The notes beneath the pieces were generated by a model. The model had not been told where the DNA came from. It searched no databases and was given only the letters and a program-made list of their open reading frames with translations. DNA of 64,000 nt from Amia ocellicauda (taxonomy: Eukaryota; Chordata; Actinopteri; Amiiformes; Amiidae): NCBI RefSeq assembly GCF_036373705.1, contig NC_089864.1, positions 4,059,001 through 4,123,000 on the forward strand. Direction: 5' to 3'. Every line of letters begins with the position of its first letter. The stretch's first letter is position 1. Both the position numbers and the translations under genes were made by a program. Shown here piece after piece: positions 1-13,744 of this stretch.

Positions 1-1065
1 GTTTTAAATGATTTATGAATGTAAAAATATATATAAGAATGTGAACATGGGCCTTGTCTTTTCAGAGGGTGAAACTTTGCAGAAAGTTCCAAAAGGCAGT
101 GACCTTGTGACCTCAACCATACATCAGATTCAAATACCCCATCTTTGTTCAATGGCATGTTTACAGGAATGTCTGTCGCTCTTTATGGCAATGGGCACAA
201 ATTCAGCTCAACTCAGGCTGTTGGCAGAGTTCAGTGTATTCTGGGACCCAGGTCTACATGGGTAAAATAGCCCCTGAGCTCCCAAAGAACACAGTGTGAT
301 CGAGAGCTTGTTTACAATATTTTCCACTCGCTATTGGCTCGCTAATGATATAAAGCACTGGTTTTGTCAATGTAGCTTGACAACATTGCATCTGTAAACA
401 CGGATAAAAAGCCAATAAATAGATATAGACAATTTAAGTTGCTCTTTCAAGTTCAATTACTTGTCTTGGTACATTCCAGCTACCCCCTTAAACTGACCCC
501 AGACTCCAGTGTTGGTACGACCCAGCCTGCACTTCAGGAATAATTGGTTGATCGATTCAATATGAGATGCACCGAACAGTTATTGTGCTCTTTAATCAAT
601 TTGTATGACCTAGATCAAGCACAGGACAATATTTAATGGATTAAACAAATCACCAAACAGCCCTGTTTCATAGGAAGGGTGAGAATACTTTCCACTAAAG
701 TTGTAGACACCAGCAGTACAAAGTACAGGGTCTCTTACAACTTGATATTGTGTGTGTTCGTCTGCAGCCTAGCCCCTCTCCGGTCTCTCTCTCTCTCTTG
801 GTCTTTCTCTATGTGTGGAAAGTCCACATCTTTTTTCAGAATTATTGCAATTACAGTAGCAGCTGCTGGAAATATGTTTTGCTATAAACAGGCCTTGTGT
901 TCAAATGCTGGAAAATAATTGTCAATTTTCCAGAGCACGTGTGGCACACTTAGTGCCCGCAATTCACTTGTCAACGTCTCTGATGGCAGCCTGAACCGAC
1001 AATAAAATATATATATAAAATCAATCTGCAGGCTGCATCTCCCTTCTCATAGCGCACTGAGACAC
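1..1065. other. Left end, no gene recognised
   Basis: Open frames here are short and without recognisable domains or flanking splice sites. The composition is mixed, with a short CT-rich stretch near 785-800 and AT-rich runs. No tRNA, rRNA or transposon end was recognised. Confidence 0.5.
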
Positions 1066-1075
1066 ACACACACTA

Positions 1076-1192
1076 GCAGACACACACACGCAGAGACAGA
1101 CACACACACGCAGAGACAGACACACACACGCAGAGATAGACACACACACGCAGAGATAGACACACACACGCAGAGATAGACACACGCGTAGA
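1076..1192. repeat. 20-bp minisatellite, about 5-6 copies
   Basis: A CA-rich unit of 20 bp (CA run, then CGCAGAGACAGA or CGCAGAGATAGA) is repeated head to tail with one alternating base. It runs directly into the GA-rich block to its right. Confidence 0.85.
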
Positions 1193-1520
1193 GGGAGAGG
1201 AAAGGAGAGGGGATGGGGACCGGGAGAGAAAATTAAGGAGAGGGGAAGGGAGAGTGAAGGAGAGATGGCAATACAATGGATAGACTAGAGGGGGAGGGAT
1301 CAGAGGGCCTGGAGAGAGAGAAAGGGATGAAAGAGGGCAATGGGATGGCAAAAGAGGGAGGGAGAGAGAGAGGAATCTGAGAGGCAGTGAAGGATGGAAA
1401 GAGGGCGAGGGGTGGAGAGGGACGGAGAGGGAAAGGGAGAGAAGGGAGAGGGAAGGAGAGAGTGAGGTGGAAGGATTAAAGGAGAGAGAGTAGAGTGTTT
1501 AGCCTGGAAGAGAGAGAGGG
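1193..1520. repeat. Purine-rich GA block
   Basis: About 330 bp of nearly continuous A/G on the plus strand made of degenerate GAGAGGGA units. Long open frames on the opposite strand (Ser/Leu/Pro-rich) are composition artefacts. Confidence 0.8.
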
Positions 1521-2784
1521 AGAGGTGGGGAGGAAAGTGACTAGAGATGGAATACAGATTTAAAAGACATCCCCTATAATTGTACATATACAAAAAAGGG
1601 GCCAGTTGCAGCATAGGAAAACTATAAGGATCCCACATTTCTCCCCTATATCACAAATATAGGTTTGCTCTGAACGGGTGACGAGTGGGAGATGGCAACT
1701 GGCAGCAGCGAGATTACATAAAACATTAAACACCACTGTAATCTACCCAACCTACTTAACCAGCGTGGCCGGAGACGGGACAGCGAGGCAGCCGTCCACC
1801 AGGCAACGGCGTACGCAAACGACACCAACAGGAAATGAAAAGAACGCTATCGCTGCTGTACACGGACGGCCTGTTCAATAAATAAATCAATGCATAAATA
1901 AGTAACTGATTTTAAAACCCTGCTGCTGGCTTACAGGGCCTGGCATTGCAAACATCTACTTATCAGCTGTACTCTTATCAAACAGCAGTCACTTACAGTC
2001 AGTGGATTGGGAAAGCTCGTTAGATTCATATTGAGCTGCTACACTACAGTACTCCCCCTCTCCCTCTCCCTCTCTCTCTCTCTCTCTCCCCAAAGCTATA
2101 ACAGACTAATCCTATTCTCTGGCCTATTCTCATATTTAATCTTGACATGTTCAAATTTGCTCCTGTGTGTCTTGTGTTCGTGTTGTACAGAGCCACAGTG
2201 AAATGGTTACTATTATGATGGTGTTATTAAACTTATGTCATGTTCTGTGATTAAGGCAGCTGACGCTAGCCTTGGCAGCCCATAACGAAAACTCACAGAT
2301 GCACACTATATTATAGGCAATACATTTCAAATACAATCTGAATATACAGACCTATGAAAATGCAAGTTTTTCCACATGGGAGGGTTTTTGAGGGGCTCTC
2401 TTTAGTTCTCTGAAAGGCCAAGCCGGTCGATGCTGACACTTCACTGGTGAGTGGGCAATTTTCTTCGCAGGGTTACAAGCTGATCCCTGTAAAGGATGTT
2501 GTAACACAATCAATTATGCAGCGTGCCGACACACACCGCAAATACACTTTCAAACGTTACACAGCTCCACTGAGCAGCAGTCCACTAACCACTGTTTTAT
2601 TACTGTGAGGATTTTCTGTCAGGTTTTATTTCATTTATTTATTTACTTCTTCCGCACCAGGTTCTGCAGCTTAACCTTTCTACCCATTCAGAATGAGAAT
2701 GTGTCCGACGATCGATCGGTAGATTCTAGTCGTCTGTGTGACGTCACTCTTGGGGATGCAGGTCACACCCTTTCCCCCAAACAA
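1521..2784. other. No gene recognised
   Basis: Mixed-composition DNA. The only clear structure is a CT microsatellite at about 2057-2090. No exon with plausible splice sites and domain content was found. Confidence 0.45.
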
Positions 2785-3115
2785 ACCTCTCACTCACTCC
2801 CACTCCTACTCTCCCTATCTCTCCCTCTCCCCAACTGTCTCCTTCCCTCCCACTCTCCCTAACTCTCTCCCTCTCCCTCTCCCTTCCTCTCTCTCTCTCT
2901 CTCTCTCACTCTCCCGTCATTTACTCCCTCTCTCAACTTAGCTCTTCCTTCCCTGTCTTCACCTTTTCCTCTCTCCCTCCCCCTCCTACTCTCCCTCTCT
3001 CTCTCCCTCCCGGGTCTCTCTGTCTCTCTACCTTGTCTTTAACTCTCTCTCCCTTTCTCTGCCAATCCCACTCCCTCTCTCACCTTCCCTCTTCCCTCTC
3101 TCCCTCACTGTCCAC
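2785..3115. repeat. Pyrimidine-rich CT block
   Basis: About 330 bp of degenerate CTCTCC and CCCTCT units, nearly all pyrimidine on the plus strand. Predicted Ser/Leu/Pro peptides are artefacts of composition. Confidence 0.8.
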
Positions 3116-4152
3116 TTTATGGAGTCAGGGTTACAATGGCATGGGGTGCAGCCTGTTGATCTCGTGGTCTCGTCTTAATGAAACCCTGCTCGGACTCACA
3201 GGCAGTCACCAGGTCGGCTCCAGCCACTCTCCCCAACACGTAGCACCACGGATCAATAACATCAAACTCCCAGCTCAAAGACTGGGGCCAAGAAAGTCAC
3301 CGCTGCACTGTCAGAACAAAGCCGGCTTCCTGACGGCTTTCGGATTATCACTGAAGGCCATATCGGGGTCGGAAATGTGAAGAAAGCTTTTTTGTTTTGT
3401 ATTTTGGTTCATTTGAGTTTCTGACTGTGTGTTTGCTTGATTGCAAGGGCATTTCCAGATCGACCAGCCAAACATGAATAAGAAATGTTTCCACGGTCCC
3501 TCCAACAGCTAGCCGATCAGCTTATTAGCTCCCCAGTGGAGACACAGCTAAAAGTCCTGCAGCTCGTTAGGTTTTCTTTGAAGATAAGTAAAAGGGATGT
3601 ACCAGATTGAGAGAGCGAGAGAGAGAGAGGTGGAGAGAGCATCAAAAAGGGAAAAAAGCACTTCTGCCCATTAGCTGGTGAAGTGGTCTGTGTGAAGCCA
3701 GTGTCAGCGAGTGGGGAGGTGTGTCCAGCACGGCACTCTGTAGTCAGCCATCTCTCTCTCACTCTCTCTCTCCCCCTCCATGTCCTGTTGTATGTGTTTA
3801 TTACTGAGGGATGCTGGTTTCACCTCTCTCCCACTCTCCCGGCGTGACTAACACAGTGTCTGGCCGCCTGAATGAGTGACACACGCTGACCGACACACTG
3901 AGTGACTGACTGGCTGAGACACTGCCTGACACAGACACTGCCTGACACATTGACGCACCGACAAAAGACGCCTCTTTGACGGACTGACCGCCTGCCGTCA
4001 ACTCGACACGGCTCCTCACGGAGAAGAAGAGTGTGGGGGTGGGGTTCGAGGGTGGTCACACTACCCTGAAGCATTAGAAGAACAGAACAGACACAGAAGA
4101 CTACTGTAGACCCTCGCCCTGGTCCCTCCGCATATTCACCTGTACTCTCACC

Positions 4153-4195
<43 letters not shown>

Positions 4196-5040
4196 GTCAC
4201 ACTGGATTATCAAAGCTCCCCTTTACAACATGACACGGGAGGCTTCGGCAATTTATTCCATGCATTCATAATACACCGTCTCTCTCGAATAACGTTCCAT
4301 ATTCATACAGCCCTGTGAGGCAGTTTATACATCCTCTCCTGTCTCACCCCGGCCCCCTCGCGCTGATAAACAGGGGCAACCTTCGCAGGAGATGAAATTC
4401 AAATTAATCCCGCTTACGCCACAGTCTCGAATTAAAGCCCCCATCAGCGTCATTATCGGAGTCAGGAAGGCACACCGTGCTGCGGGGGGCAGGGAGTGAG
4501 TCTGGCCCGGAGACAACTCCACGCACACGCAGGCGACACCGGAGCTGCACTGAACACAAACCCATCCTAACTCACAGACGACTGACACGCCCAACGTGAC
4601 GGGATCTATAGAAGAGGGTACAGAAACTATCCATCTCAGACCACTTCTTGTTCGACGCCAATAGGGCTGTAAAATACTATAGAAACTCAGCCCCTTAAGT
4701 CGACAGACAACAACACAGAAACACTCCTGGCAACGTTCAGATCTGTAAGTGCGAGAGGGTGTTTCAAGCGCAGTGTGTGCTTGTGTGTGCATTTAGTCCC
4801 AGCGTTAATTGGTGTTTCTGCGCAGTGCGAGGTGTTTAATTATCAAGAAGAAGTCTTCTGGGACGCAGAGCCAAGGAAAGTCAGCTCCCAGTGAGGCAGG
4901 GAAGAGAGCAGTGATCTCTCATCTGCATCTCAAATCCACGCCAGCCCAGTCCGCCTCTCCCACTGCGGCAAGGCACGGCACGGCACGGCATGCCACGGCA
5001 CGCCACTCACTTGGGTGGGTAAGGCAGAAGGAGAAGACAC
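3116..5040. other. No gene recognised; CT microsatellite
   Basis: Contains a pure CT repeat at about 4157-4193 and scattered TGAC/GTCA words near 3885-3970. A 155-aa open frame on the minus strand (4325-4792) has no recognisable domain and a composition like translated noncoding DNA. Confidence 0.45.
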
Positions 5041-5290
5041 TGGGCCAATGCCTAGAAGTCAGTCAGTCAGTCAGTCAGTCAACCAGCCTGGTCTTCTGTA
5101 TGCGTGTCCACTGATCAGACAGTCAGCCTATAAATAAGTCAGTCAGTCTGTTGTGAATCTGTCCATTGGTCAACATTTGAGACAGTTTGCCAGTCAAGTC
5201 AGTCAGCCAGTCAGTCAGTCGGTGTGTCAGCGTGTCAGTGTGTCAGTGATCCATCTGGCAGCTCAGAGCAAGGAGGCAGTGCTTAGCGAG
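5041..5290. repeat. CAGT/GTCA tetranucleotide repeat field
   Basis: Runs of CAGT recur at 5056-5085, 5139-5150 and 5192-5250, partly decayed. The same word returns at 6070-6100, 6345-6360 and 14300-14410, so the 5-15 kb interval is generally seeded with this tetranucleotide. Confidence 0.7.
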
Positions 5291-6681
5291 CTCTGCAGAT
5301 AACAATCAGGAGCCAGAGGAGCCGATAAGAGAGGGGGGGGGTGCGGCTGACACTACCGCACCGCTTTGAAGAGCGATGGCCAGGCCTTGGCTGTATTGAT
5401 CCGGCCTGGCATTATAAAACACTCCTCGGCTCTCAAAAAAAAAAAAAAAAAGCGGTGATTTAGACCTGAGCAGCCACACAGCTGTAAGTCTGTCAATAGG
5501 CCCCAATAAAACTCCCCCATCTCCTGAACTGGGATGCCTGCGATTAATGCACACAAGGGCCCAGTCAACTCCACAGCCAGAAAGACCCATCAGTCAGTCC
5601 GTATGCCCGTGTCCGTATGTCAGACAGAACAAATATATTTTAATATTATATGAATATTATATTATTTAATTAATATTTAATATATTGTAACAAATTTGTA
5701 ATACCTGGTAGAAGCATGAGATGCTTCTATTCTTCAAATTTCACAATGAGACCCTTTTTCAACATTTTAAATAGATTCAGGTCTGTAATCTATGTATTCA
5801 TTTTATAAAGAAATTAAGCTCAATATATATTCTCAGCCTATTCAATAAAAATATGACAGGAACATCTATATGGCAAGACAGGCTTGCCCTGCAGGATGGG
5901 GCCCTACAGCCTGGGGGCCAATGGACAGTTATTTAACAACACATACACTGACTAATGGAGACACTAACTGACACCGAGATCCTGACTGATACTGCGATGC
6001 TCACTGACTGACACAGAGAAGCACACAGACTGACTGACCAAAACAGCAGTGGATGCGACTGATTTACCTGCGTCAGTCAGTCAGCGCTCCCCTCCATCCG
6101 TCAGTCAAAGTGTCACCAGCGCCGCTATCTGCGCCCCGCAGTGCCACATCGTGTCGTAAACAAGGCCGACCGCCATGTACACTAACAAGGCATTTCTCAG
6201 AAACCAAAGATAGCAAAACGGAGGCAACCCAGGGAGGAGATGGTATCAGAGTGACACCCAGCAGAGCTCAGATAAAGCGAGCCGTCGCCTCAGCTCAGCT
6301 CAGCTCAGGGGCCCCCGATGTAGTTTATGATGTCAATGTGCCAATCAGTCAGTCAGCGCTTCCCTGTGTGTACGTAGCTTTGTACCTCGATCACACGGGG
6401 CGTCTACGATAACAAAGACCTCTCGCAGTCAAAACACAATCTAGCGAGCACGCACAACCCACAGTACAGACCCCAGAGCAGAGAGAATAAACAGAGCCGC
6501 TATGGCACGGGAACTCAACCGTTCTGGATAGGGATGGGCAGAGAGAGAGAGAGAGAGAGTCTAGTGGCTTCAGCACACGCCCCGTTGTCCTTCATCACAC
6601 GTCACTGCAATCCTGAAGACCAGCAGCTACAAGCTCTATAGACACAACGCTGCACAGACTGTTTGTGTTGTTCTCATCCTC

Positions 6682-6712
<31 letters not shown>

Positions 6713-9589
6713 TGAGAAAAGCAATCATCATCAGCGTCTGTGCCTCTCTGGGACTGCCAAAATGAGGGCGGCAACAAAAGCATGCATATAAATCCATACA
6801 TCCACACGCATTAGACAAGCAATATCAAACACATTAAAAATAATAGTGGCAGCGGTACTGAGGGGAGTCATCAGGAGCAGCACATTACAGCGAATACAAT
6901 GCAGGCAACTAATGCAAGAAATGAGGTGAGCAGATGCGTGTGTTGGTGCCGTGTGTTTTCAGCTGGCGCCGTCCTCGTTGCGGTTCATTGTTAATGCAGA
7001 ACAGGGAGAGACAAATGATACAAACATTTCACACACACACACATAATTTTTGAATATATTATTAAATATATAAATATAGAGGGCCGAAAACTTTGGTGAA
7101 GCAGACGCTTTGGCTCATAAATGGGAAAATTCATCAGCCTCTCAGACTTTAACAGTCAGAATCACTTTGGACCGGACTCTGGAAACACCTGCGTCCCGGC
7201 AATGGTTTCACAAGTTCAATTATGGAAGAAAACAGTTTCAAATACACAGCATTTATTGGAACAATGGCAGTAATGTAACTGTGCAAAGTCTCAAGCAAAT
7301 CTACTTCAGATGCTGTTCTACACGACCAAAACAAACTATTGAGAGCACATTAAGGCCCTACTTCAGAAGCAACGCTTAGAATAGCACTCCTTACATAGCG
7401 AATTGTGATGTCATACAGTCGCTACCCAATCAGCAGTCATGCAATCGATGGGACATCAGTAAGGATTTATAGCCGTCGGAGTAGAAGCTCTTATTTTAAA
7501 ATATATTTCCTTAACGGCTGTAGAATTAAAGCATCCTTCACTTAAATCTTTTAGTGAAGACTCCCACTCATACTTAAGCCACTGTGTCTTGTTCAGATGG
7601 AAATTTAACCAATACTCCCAAAATACAACCACATTACTTCATTCAATCTATTCTTAATAAACAGTTGCAGACGCAGCTAAAAGTAGATACAATTTCAGCT
7701 TTGATTTGTGCCCTATTTTCCAGAGAACTTATTGACCAATCAACCTACAAAAAGCCTCGTTAAACATTGCTGTGTTTGCCTGTCGAGTTGTTGTTCACCA
7801 CACTTTGTGTAGAGATATCAATCAAATGACCGTCTCAGGTCCAAGTCAGGGAGACACACTGGAGGGCTGCCCTGTGTTTGCACCCAAAGCCCTTCCCCAT
7901 AAAAAACACTGTCAAATACAGTCCTTCCATCCATTCCACAGATACACTAATAATTATTGATTTTTCATTCTCCCTGCCCTGCTCTCCTTCAACGAGTCTG
8001 TTTAATTATACTTAGGATACACCTATTTGCAGCTATATAACCCCACCTGAGGCTGTGACAATGAACAGACCTGATCTCCTGTGAATGAATGACTATAGCA
8101 AGCATTTAAAATTCTGCTGCTATTGACGTAATGTAAAGTTGAACATATAAGTAGATTATGGGATTATATTAAACTATGTGAAACGCTGCCAGACTTCTTA
8201 TTGAGTGAACCTGGGAACGCCGAGGGATTTAATTGATCTTGTTAGATGTATCGTCAGAAGCGCCCCAACTTGTGTGCTAAAAAGGAAGGTGCTTCAATTA
8301 AACGTTTTCATTTTCGGTCCTGTTCCGCTTTCACTCAGGTCGTGTACAATTAAAAGCACCATGTAAAAGTGGGTGGGTATAGTTTGGCTACTTACAGGAC
8401 TTGGAATTGTAACTCTACTGACATGAAACTGCAACAAAACGAAGGGAATGGTCTCAAACACCATGGTTGTAAATACAATGACACAACGGTCACACGGAGA
8501 ATAAAGTTATTCCTCCAAACAAAGGCATTTATCCTCCTTCCATCTCCTGCCACAGCGCTGGCCTTTTGCAATGGATTCCACAGCGACAAAGCGACTGCGG
8601 AGAGACAGCGATATGCACAGAGCCCCGTCCTCTGCCCGCTGTGCGCACTGTACTCTGGCGGGGGGGAGGTCGGAGAGTGTCAATTGGCAAACCAGACGTC
8701 AATACACACACACACTGAATGACAAACACGTACACACAGTGGAGTAGAGGTGAAATAAACTGGTACAACACGTGGGCCCAATAATAAAGCTGCAGCACCA
8801 TTGTCAACCACGACACTTTCTTTGTCCCGTACGGTGCTTTTCGCTCCTGTATGATATTCTTGTCATACAATTCGCAACTCACACATCCAGACAAATCCCG
8901 AGAACAGTCTCCCCGGCTCTCTGATGGCATGTATGTTCCTGTGCATGACTTTTATGTTTCAGTGTTGGGACCCTAACTCCAGTTTGGCTGTTTGCGATAC
9001 ACGGACACATAATAATGACGGCTGCTAGTTAAACATGGCACAGAAACCTTGCCACCTCACACTGGAGACTGAGGTATGGGATGATAGAAGGTGTTTAGCA
9101 ATCATTCTCACCATATAATGCAAATAATTTTGGACCCAAGAACACGCACACACACACACACACACAGTCATACATAGGCTTAGCACTGTCGAAACGAAAA
9201 GTAAAATAATGGGATTACCAATAGCAGCAGCACTGTAATACAATCCGTCATCATCCTACCATATTAAATGCAAAAATGTTGGAGGGAACTGATGCAAAAA
9301 AAAAAAAAGGTTCTCATAGCTACACATAAGCCCAGCACTGTGGAGATCCAAATTGAAAAAGCAGTTCTTAGTAGTAGAAGTGATCATCTCTGCCATCTCT
9401 ATAGACACAGATCAACTGGCACATCTGAGGCACGCACACACACACTCACTCACACATGTAAAAGGCAAGGTCTGCCCATGTGATATGCAATCAGAGGCAT
9501 CACTGATAGCAGGAGAAATCATCTGATTCCCACCGAGGCACAACAACGGACATAAATAATGAATCACTGAACAGTGCTCTGCTGCACTG
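5291..9589. other. No gene recognised; unique-looking DNA
   Basis: Contains an A run (about 5436-5451), a GA repeat near 6541-6560 and an ATC-type trinucleotide run (about 6680-6714). From about 6960 to 8360 the DNA is mostly free of simple repeats and looks unique, but no exon can be supported. It may hold conserved noncoding elements; that needs alignment with other fish. Confidence 0.4.
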
Positions 9590-10035
9590 GACTGTAACAG
9601 ATTGCACTGCACTGGCCTGGTACTGTACTTCCCCTACAAATGTGCCTTCCTGTGCACTGAACGCTGCTGTAAAGCACTGCGATGAACTTTCCTATTCCCT
9701 GCACTGTACTGACAGGAGCTGGGGGCTTCTGTATGTAAAGCAGTGCACTGTATTAAACTGCATCCCACAGAGATCTGTACTGTACTCTACTGTAATAACA
9801 CCATGTATAATAGCGCTGCAGACTGTACCACACATTACTACACTCAACTGGGCCTTCTGACATTACTTTCCTGCAGGAAACTGTTCTGCTGTTCAAGCAC
9901 ACTGCACTGTTCTGCACTACAGTGGACTCCAGTGAGCAAGTGTAATGCACTGACTTGTGCACTGGAGTGTGTAGTGCAGTGTAGTGAGTGTGTTAGCGGA
10001 CTGTACCTCAGCCGGCTGTAGCAGTGTTGTTTTGG
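9590..10035. repeat. Degenerate ACTG/TGCACTG low-complexity region
   Basis: The words CACTG, GCACTG, ACTGTACT and CTGTAA recur with no fixed period for about 450 bp. Similar tracts occur at 15075-15255 and 26690-26935. This looks like an old, decayed short tandem repeat rather than coding sequence. Confidence 0.55.
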
Positions 10036-10676
10036 CACTGTAGTGTTGTAATGTCTGTGGGTGAGCGTGTCTGTGCTCCAGCGCCTGCTTAATCTTATAA
10101 TGACTGAGTGACAACAGCCACCTCCAGAATATTAACACAATTATTAACACAATCTGTATTTTACACACACACACACTCTCTGCTGGACATTGCATACATC
10201 AGTGTATTACATCATTCACCTGCCATGCAATAACCTGGACAATATGTGTTTTATATTATCAGAATTATAATAATAATCATCATCATCATCATAATAATAA
10301 TAATGCATGCCTTTTAACGCCTCTCCCCATCCATACGATTATGCTGCTCACTGTGAAGCACATTTTGTGTGTACTGGTGTGTGCAATTGTATTACTATAG
10401 GCCATGTCTTTTACATAACATTTCCCCCAAACTCAAACACCGCAAATCCATATTAAATCATCCCCTTCCCAGCTTGGAGCGACAGGGCGCTAAAATGAAC
10501 CGAAAGCTGTCTAGCTACTGTACAGTTAACGGCCATTTATTCACTCGTTTTTATTATTTATTTATACAGTAACCGATCATTCAGTCGGTTTGTCGCGACC
10601 AATGCAGCGACTGACTGGGTCCCTCTCTAATAGCTGTCGCGATAGCACTACTATTACTACTACTATTGGGATTCCA

Positions 10677-10729
<53 letters not shown>

Positions 10730-11190
10730 TTGCACTTACCTTTTTGTTAAATCGAGTCCAGGTTCGGACAACCAAAGAGCAAAACAAATAAAATAAATAG
10801 TCAATTTCAAAATAATATCCTGTGCGTCTGTGTGTGAACAAAAATAAACAGTGTATGGAATATAATATACTATATCTATATATTACGAAACAATTATGAC
10901 TCAATACATTTCTAACGGTGGGAATACAATCTGGCTACAATGTCTGACAAAATAAATAATAATAAAATCAATGTTTTTATTGTATTTACCTCGGAAAACA
11001 AAATTAGAAACGTACAACAACCTAGCACCCAATCAGAAGACCAGACGCCAAAGGCAGTAGCCCCGTTATAACACAACAGCGTGTTTTGGACAAAAATATA
11101 TTGCTTTTCCTTCTTATTATAGCTCTGGTTATATATGTGTGCGCTTTCTATTGCCCTGCTAGTGTACAAATACAACTCGCGATAGACGGT
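10036..11190. other. No gene recognised; AAT microsatellites
   Basis: Holds imperfect AAT/ATC repeats at about 10264-10304 and a long AAT run at about 10676-10730. The tyrosine and isoleucine runs translated from it are artefacts. Confidence 0.5.
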
Positions 11191-11193
11191 GAG

Positions 11194-11194
<1 letters not shown>

Positions 11195-11238
<44 letters not shown>

Positions 11239-11240
11239 TC
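11195..11240. repeat. CT microsatellite
   Basis: An almost pure TC dinucleotide run of about 20 units, bordering the GC-rich segment to its right. Confidence 0.9.
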
Positions 11241-11279
11241 CAGTTACCCTCAATGAAGAAATAAATAAATCAAAATCGT

Positions 11280-11545
11280 CTTCAAATCCTCCGAAGCGCC
11301 GAGGAGCGACAGTCGCTGCTCCAGCCGGCCGCACCGCGGGTCCCTACAGCCGCCGGGTCGGGAGGCAGCGCGTCGCTTCTGTGCGTAAAATCCTCCGGGG
11401 AGAGAGCATCCTCCTGCGCGCAGCCCCAGAGCCCAGACACAACCAGCGCCTGTGTGTGTGTGTGTGTGTGTGTTGTATTGCTGTCAACGCGGCCTCTCCC
11501 GCAGCCTCCAATATATTGCGGGCAGAGCCAAGTGCACAAAATGTA
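11280..11545. promoter_or_regulatory. GC-rich, CpG-dense segment, possible promoter
   Basis: In an otherwise AT- and repeat-rich region this segment is dense in CpG (many CCGCGGG, GCGCG and CCGCCGG words). CpG islands of this kind usually mark vertebrate promoters. No exon with coding potential could be attached on either strand, so it could be the start of a gene whose coding exons lie outside the window, an enhancer, or chance composition. A TG repeat lies inside it (about 11451-11473). Confidence 0.3.
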
Positions 11546-11584
11546 TATACGCTCCTTCGTTTAGCACAGAAGAGACGGCCCGGC

Positions 11585-11630
<46 letters not shown>

Positions 11631-11655
11631 ACACACACACACACACACACACTCT
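11585..11655. repeat. CT then CA compound microsatellite
   Basis: A TC run of about 20 units is followed after ATCA by a CA run of about 10 units. Confidence 0.9.
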
Positions 11656-13735
11656 CACTCACTCACTTAGGTAGACGTCACTGCTTTGGGTTATAGTGTT
11701 AACTCTCCCTCACACACACGCAGCTGCAGCAGACGGTATAGATATGACTGTACAATAGGTAGATGTGCAGATACTATAGATAGAGGGACCAGGCTGGGGA
11801 GACAACCCAACACAATGGGGGGGAGAGAGAGAGAGAGAGAGATCTATTAATTTCCCCACTTCCCACCTCTCCACTCCTCCTTCTGCCTCCTCTTTTTTCC
11901 TTTCTGCACTTTCCCTCGGTCGCGCTGTCTTTCCATTTTAAAACCTCCCCCCCCCCTCCGCTCCTTCCCTCCTCTCCCTCTCAGTGCAGTATTGATTTCC
12001 CAGTGAGTGATGATTCAGTAATGTGTCTCTAATAGTTCTGTGTTCACATCAAAGCCAAAACGACAGCCTGACACACACACACAGCGCCGGCTCAGTGTGG
12101 GTCTCAGTGTGTGTGTGCTTGTGTGTGTCTCTCTCTCTGTTGGTGTCCATGTATGCGTGCGTGTCTCGGCACATCTCTCAGCGTGTCTCTCATTCTTTGC
12201 GTCTCTCAATGTGTGTGTTTGACTATGTTAGTATCCCCAAGTGTGTGTGGTGTGTCTTCCCTCACTGCAGCACAGTACAAATCCTGTCCTATACTGTGCA
12301 GGACTATACTACACTCTTCTCCTTGCACCCACTGTGTTGTCGTGCCAGTGTTGTGGCAGGGCACGTGCTCTTGTTACGTTGTGTTGCTGGATGAATGGAG
12401 GCCCCTCACCAAGAAATAAAACTCCCATCAGTGCTGGACAGTTCAGGACAGGACAGGACAGTCACACTATTGTCCCGATGTCCCACTGGTCCAGTACTGG
12501 CTGGTAACGGGGCCCCTACACAACACCTCCAAACTCTCCGCACAAGAAAACCCCATCTGAGAAGACAGTCCAGTACCGACAGCAAACCTAATGTCTTTGG
12601 TGACAAGCCTATAGATCTGGACCCACTCTTTCCCCTCCTCCCCCCCCCTCTCTCTCTCTTTCTCTCTCTCTTCCTTCCTTCTTCCCTTCTTCTCCTCCAG
12701 ACCTGGGCTGGAGCAGGTGAGTGCAAAGTCTCCAGTCTATTCTTGTTCTTGTTCGCTGTTCCCAGTCTATATTTAACACCATTGAATAATTGAAGCTGTG
12801 CAATAGGAGACAGAGTGACTCTCTCTCCCTCCCTCCCTCTCTCCCCACTGCCAATATGGTCTCTCATTATCAATTCATAGGGGCTGCCTCCCTCGCTACC
12901 TTTCTTTTTGTCTCGCAGTTAACCCTTCTCTCTTTGTCACTGTGCAGTTTAACCCCCACCCCCTTCTCTCTCCCTCTCTCTTCCCTCCTCTCTGTAGTTT
13001 AACCCCACGTTTTCTGGCTCGGGCGAAATTAATCTCAAGCACTTTCTCTTTGGGTTCACCCGTCTCTGTCGTTTCTCCCTGTCTCTGCCAATTAAACCCA
13101 CCTAACTCTTTCACTCTGTATTTTACCTCCTCTCTCCCATGTGTGTGTGTGTGTCTCGCTGTCGACACATCACAACACCTGTTATACAAACTCCTCACTG
13201 TGCGTTTCTGTGGTTAAGTTTCTATTCAGGCAGACATCAGTGTATTTATATGCGAGAGTGCTTCGGCACATCTTTAGAAAGTGTGTGTCACTATCGCTGT
13301 GCGAGTGTTGTGTTTTAGTGTACGTGTGTCTGTGTACAAAGCGGGTTCGGGTGCATCAGTGTGAATGTGTTGGTAGGCATAGCAAGGTGTGCGTGTCAGT
13401 TTATTAATGTATTGTGTATTATCGATTCTCTTCTCTCGGTACAAGTGTGTGTGTGAGAGCATCGGTGGGTATTGTGTATAGGTGTAAGTGCTTCAGTCAG
13501 TACCTTTCTGTGCTTCAGCATGTGAACTATAATTATAATCTTTATTATTGTTGTGTGAATTGCTAATCACGAGCAGGCGACTCTCTCAGAGGTGACTTTC
13601 TCCTCCACAGAACTGTTTTTAAATAAACATTTTATTGTCAATGTTCATGGGTATGCATTTTGTTTTTTTTTGGTTTTCTCGCCAGTATATTAAATACAAT
13701 ATTCACACAAGTCTACTTCAGACAGGGGGTCTGTA
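11656..13735. other. No gene recognised; pyrimidine-rich stretches
   Basis: Pyrimidine-rich patches (11840-11990, 12625-12700, 12810-13010) alternate with GT-rich patches (12100-12260, 13135-13460). Overlapping open frames on both strands are Ser/Leu/Val or Cys/Val-rich and carry no domain. Confidence 0.45.
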
Positions 13736-13744
13736 CAGAAATCA

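Noticed and set aside
4325-4792. 155-aa minus-strand frame
   Set aside because: No recognisable motif, no splice or promoter support, Cys/Val-rich composition of chance translation.
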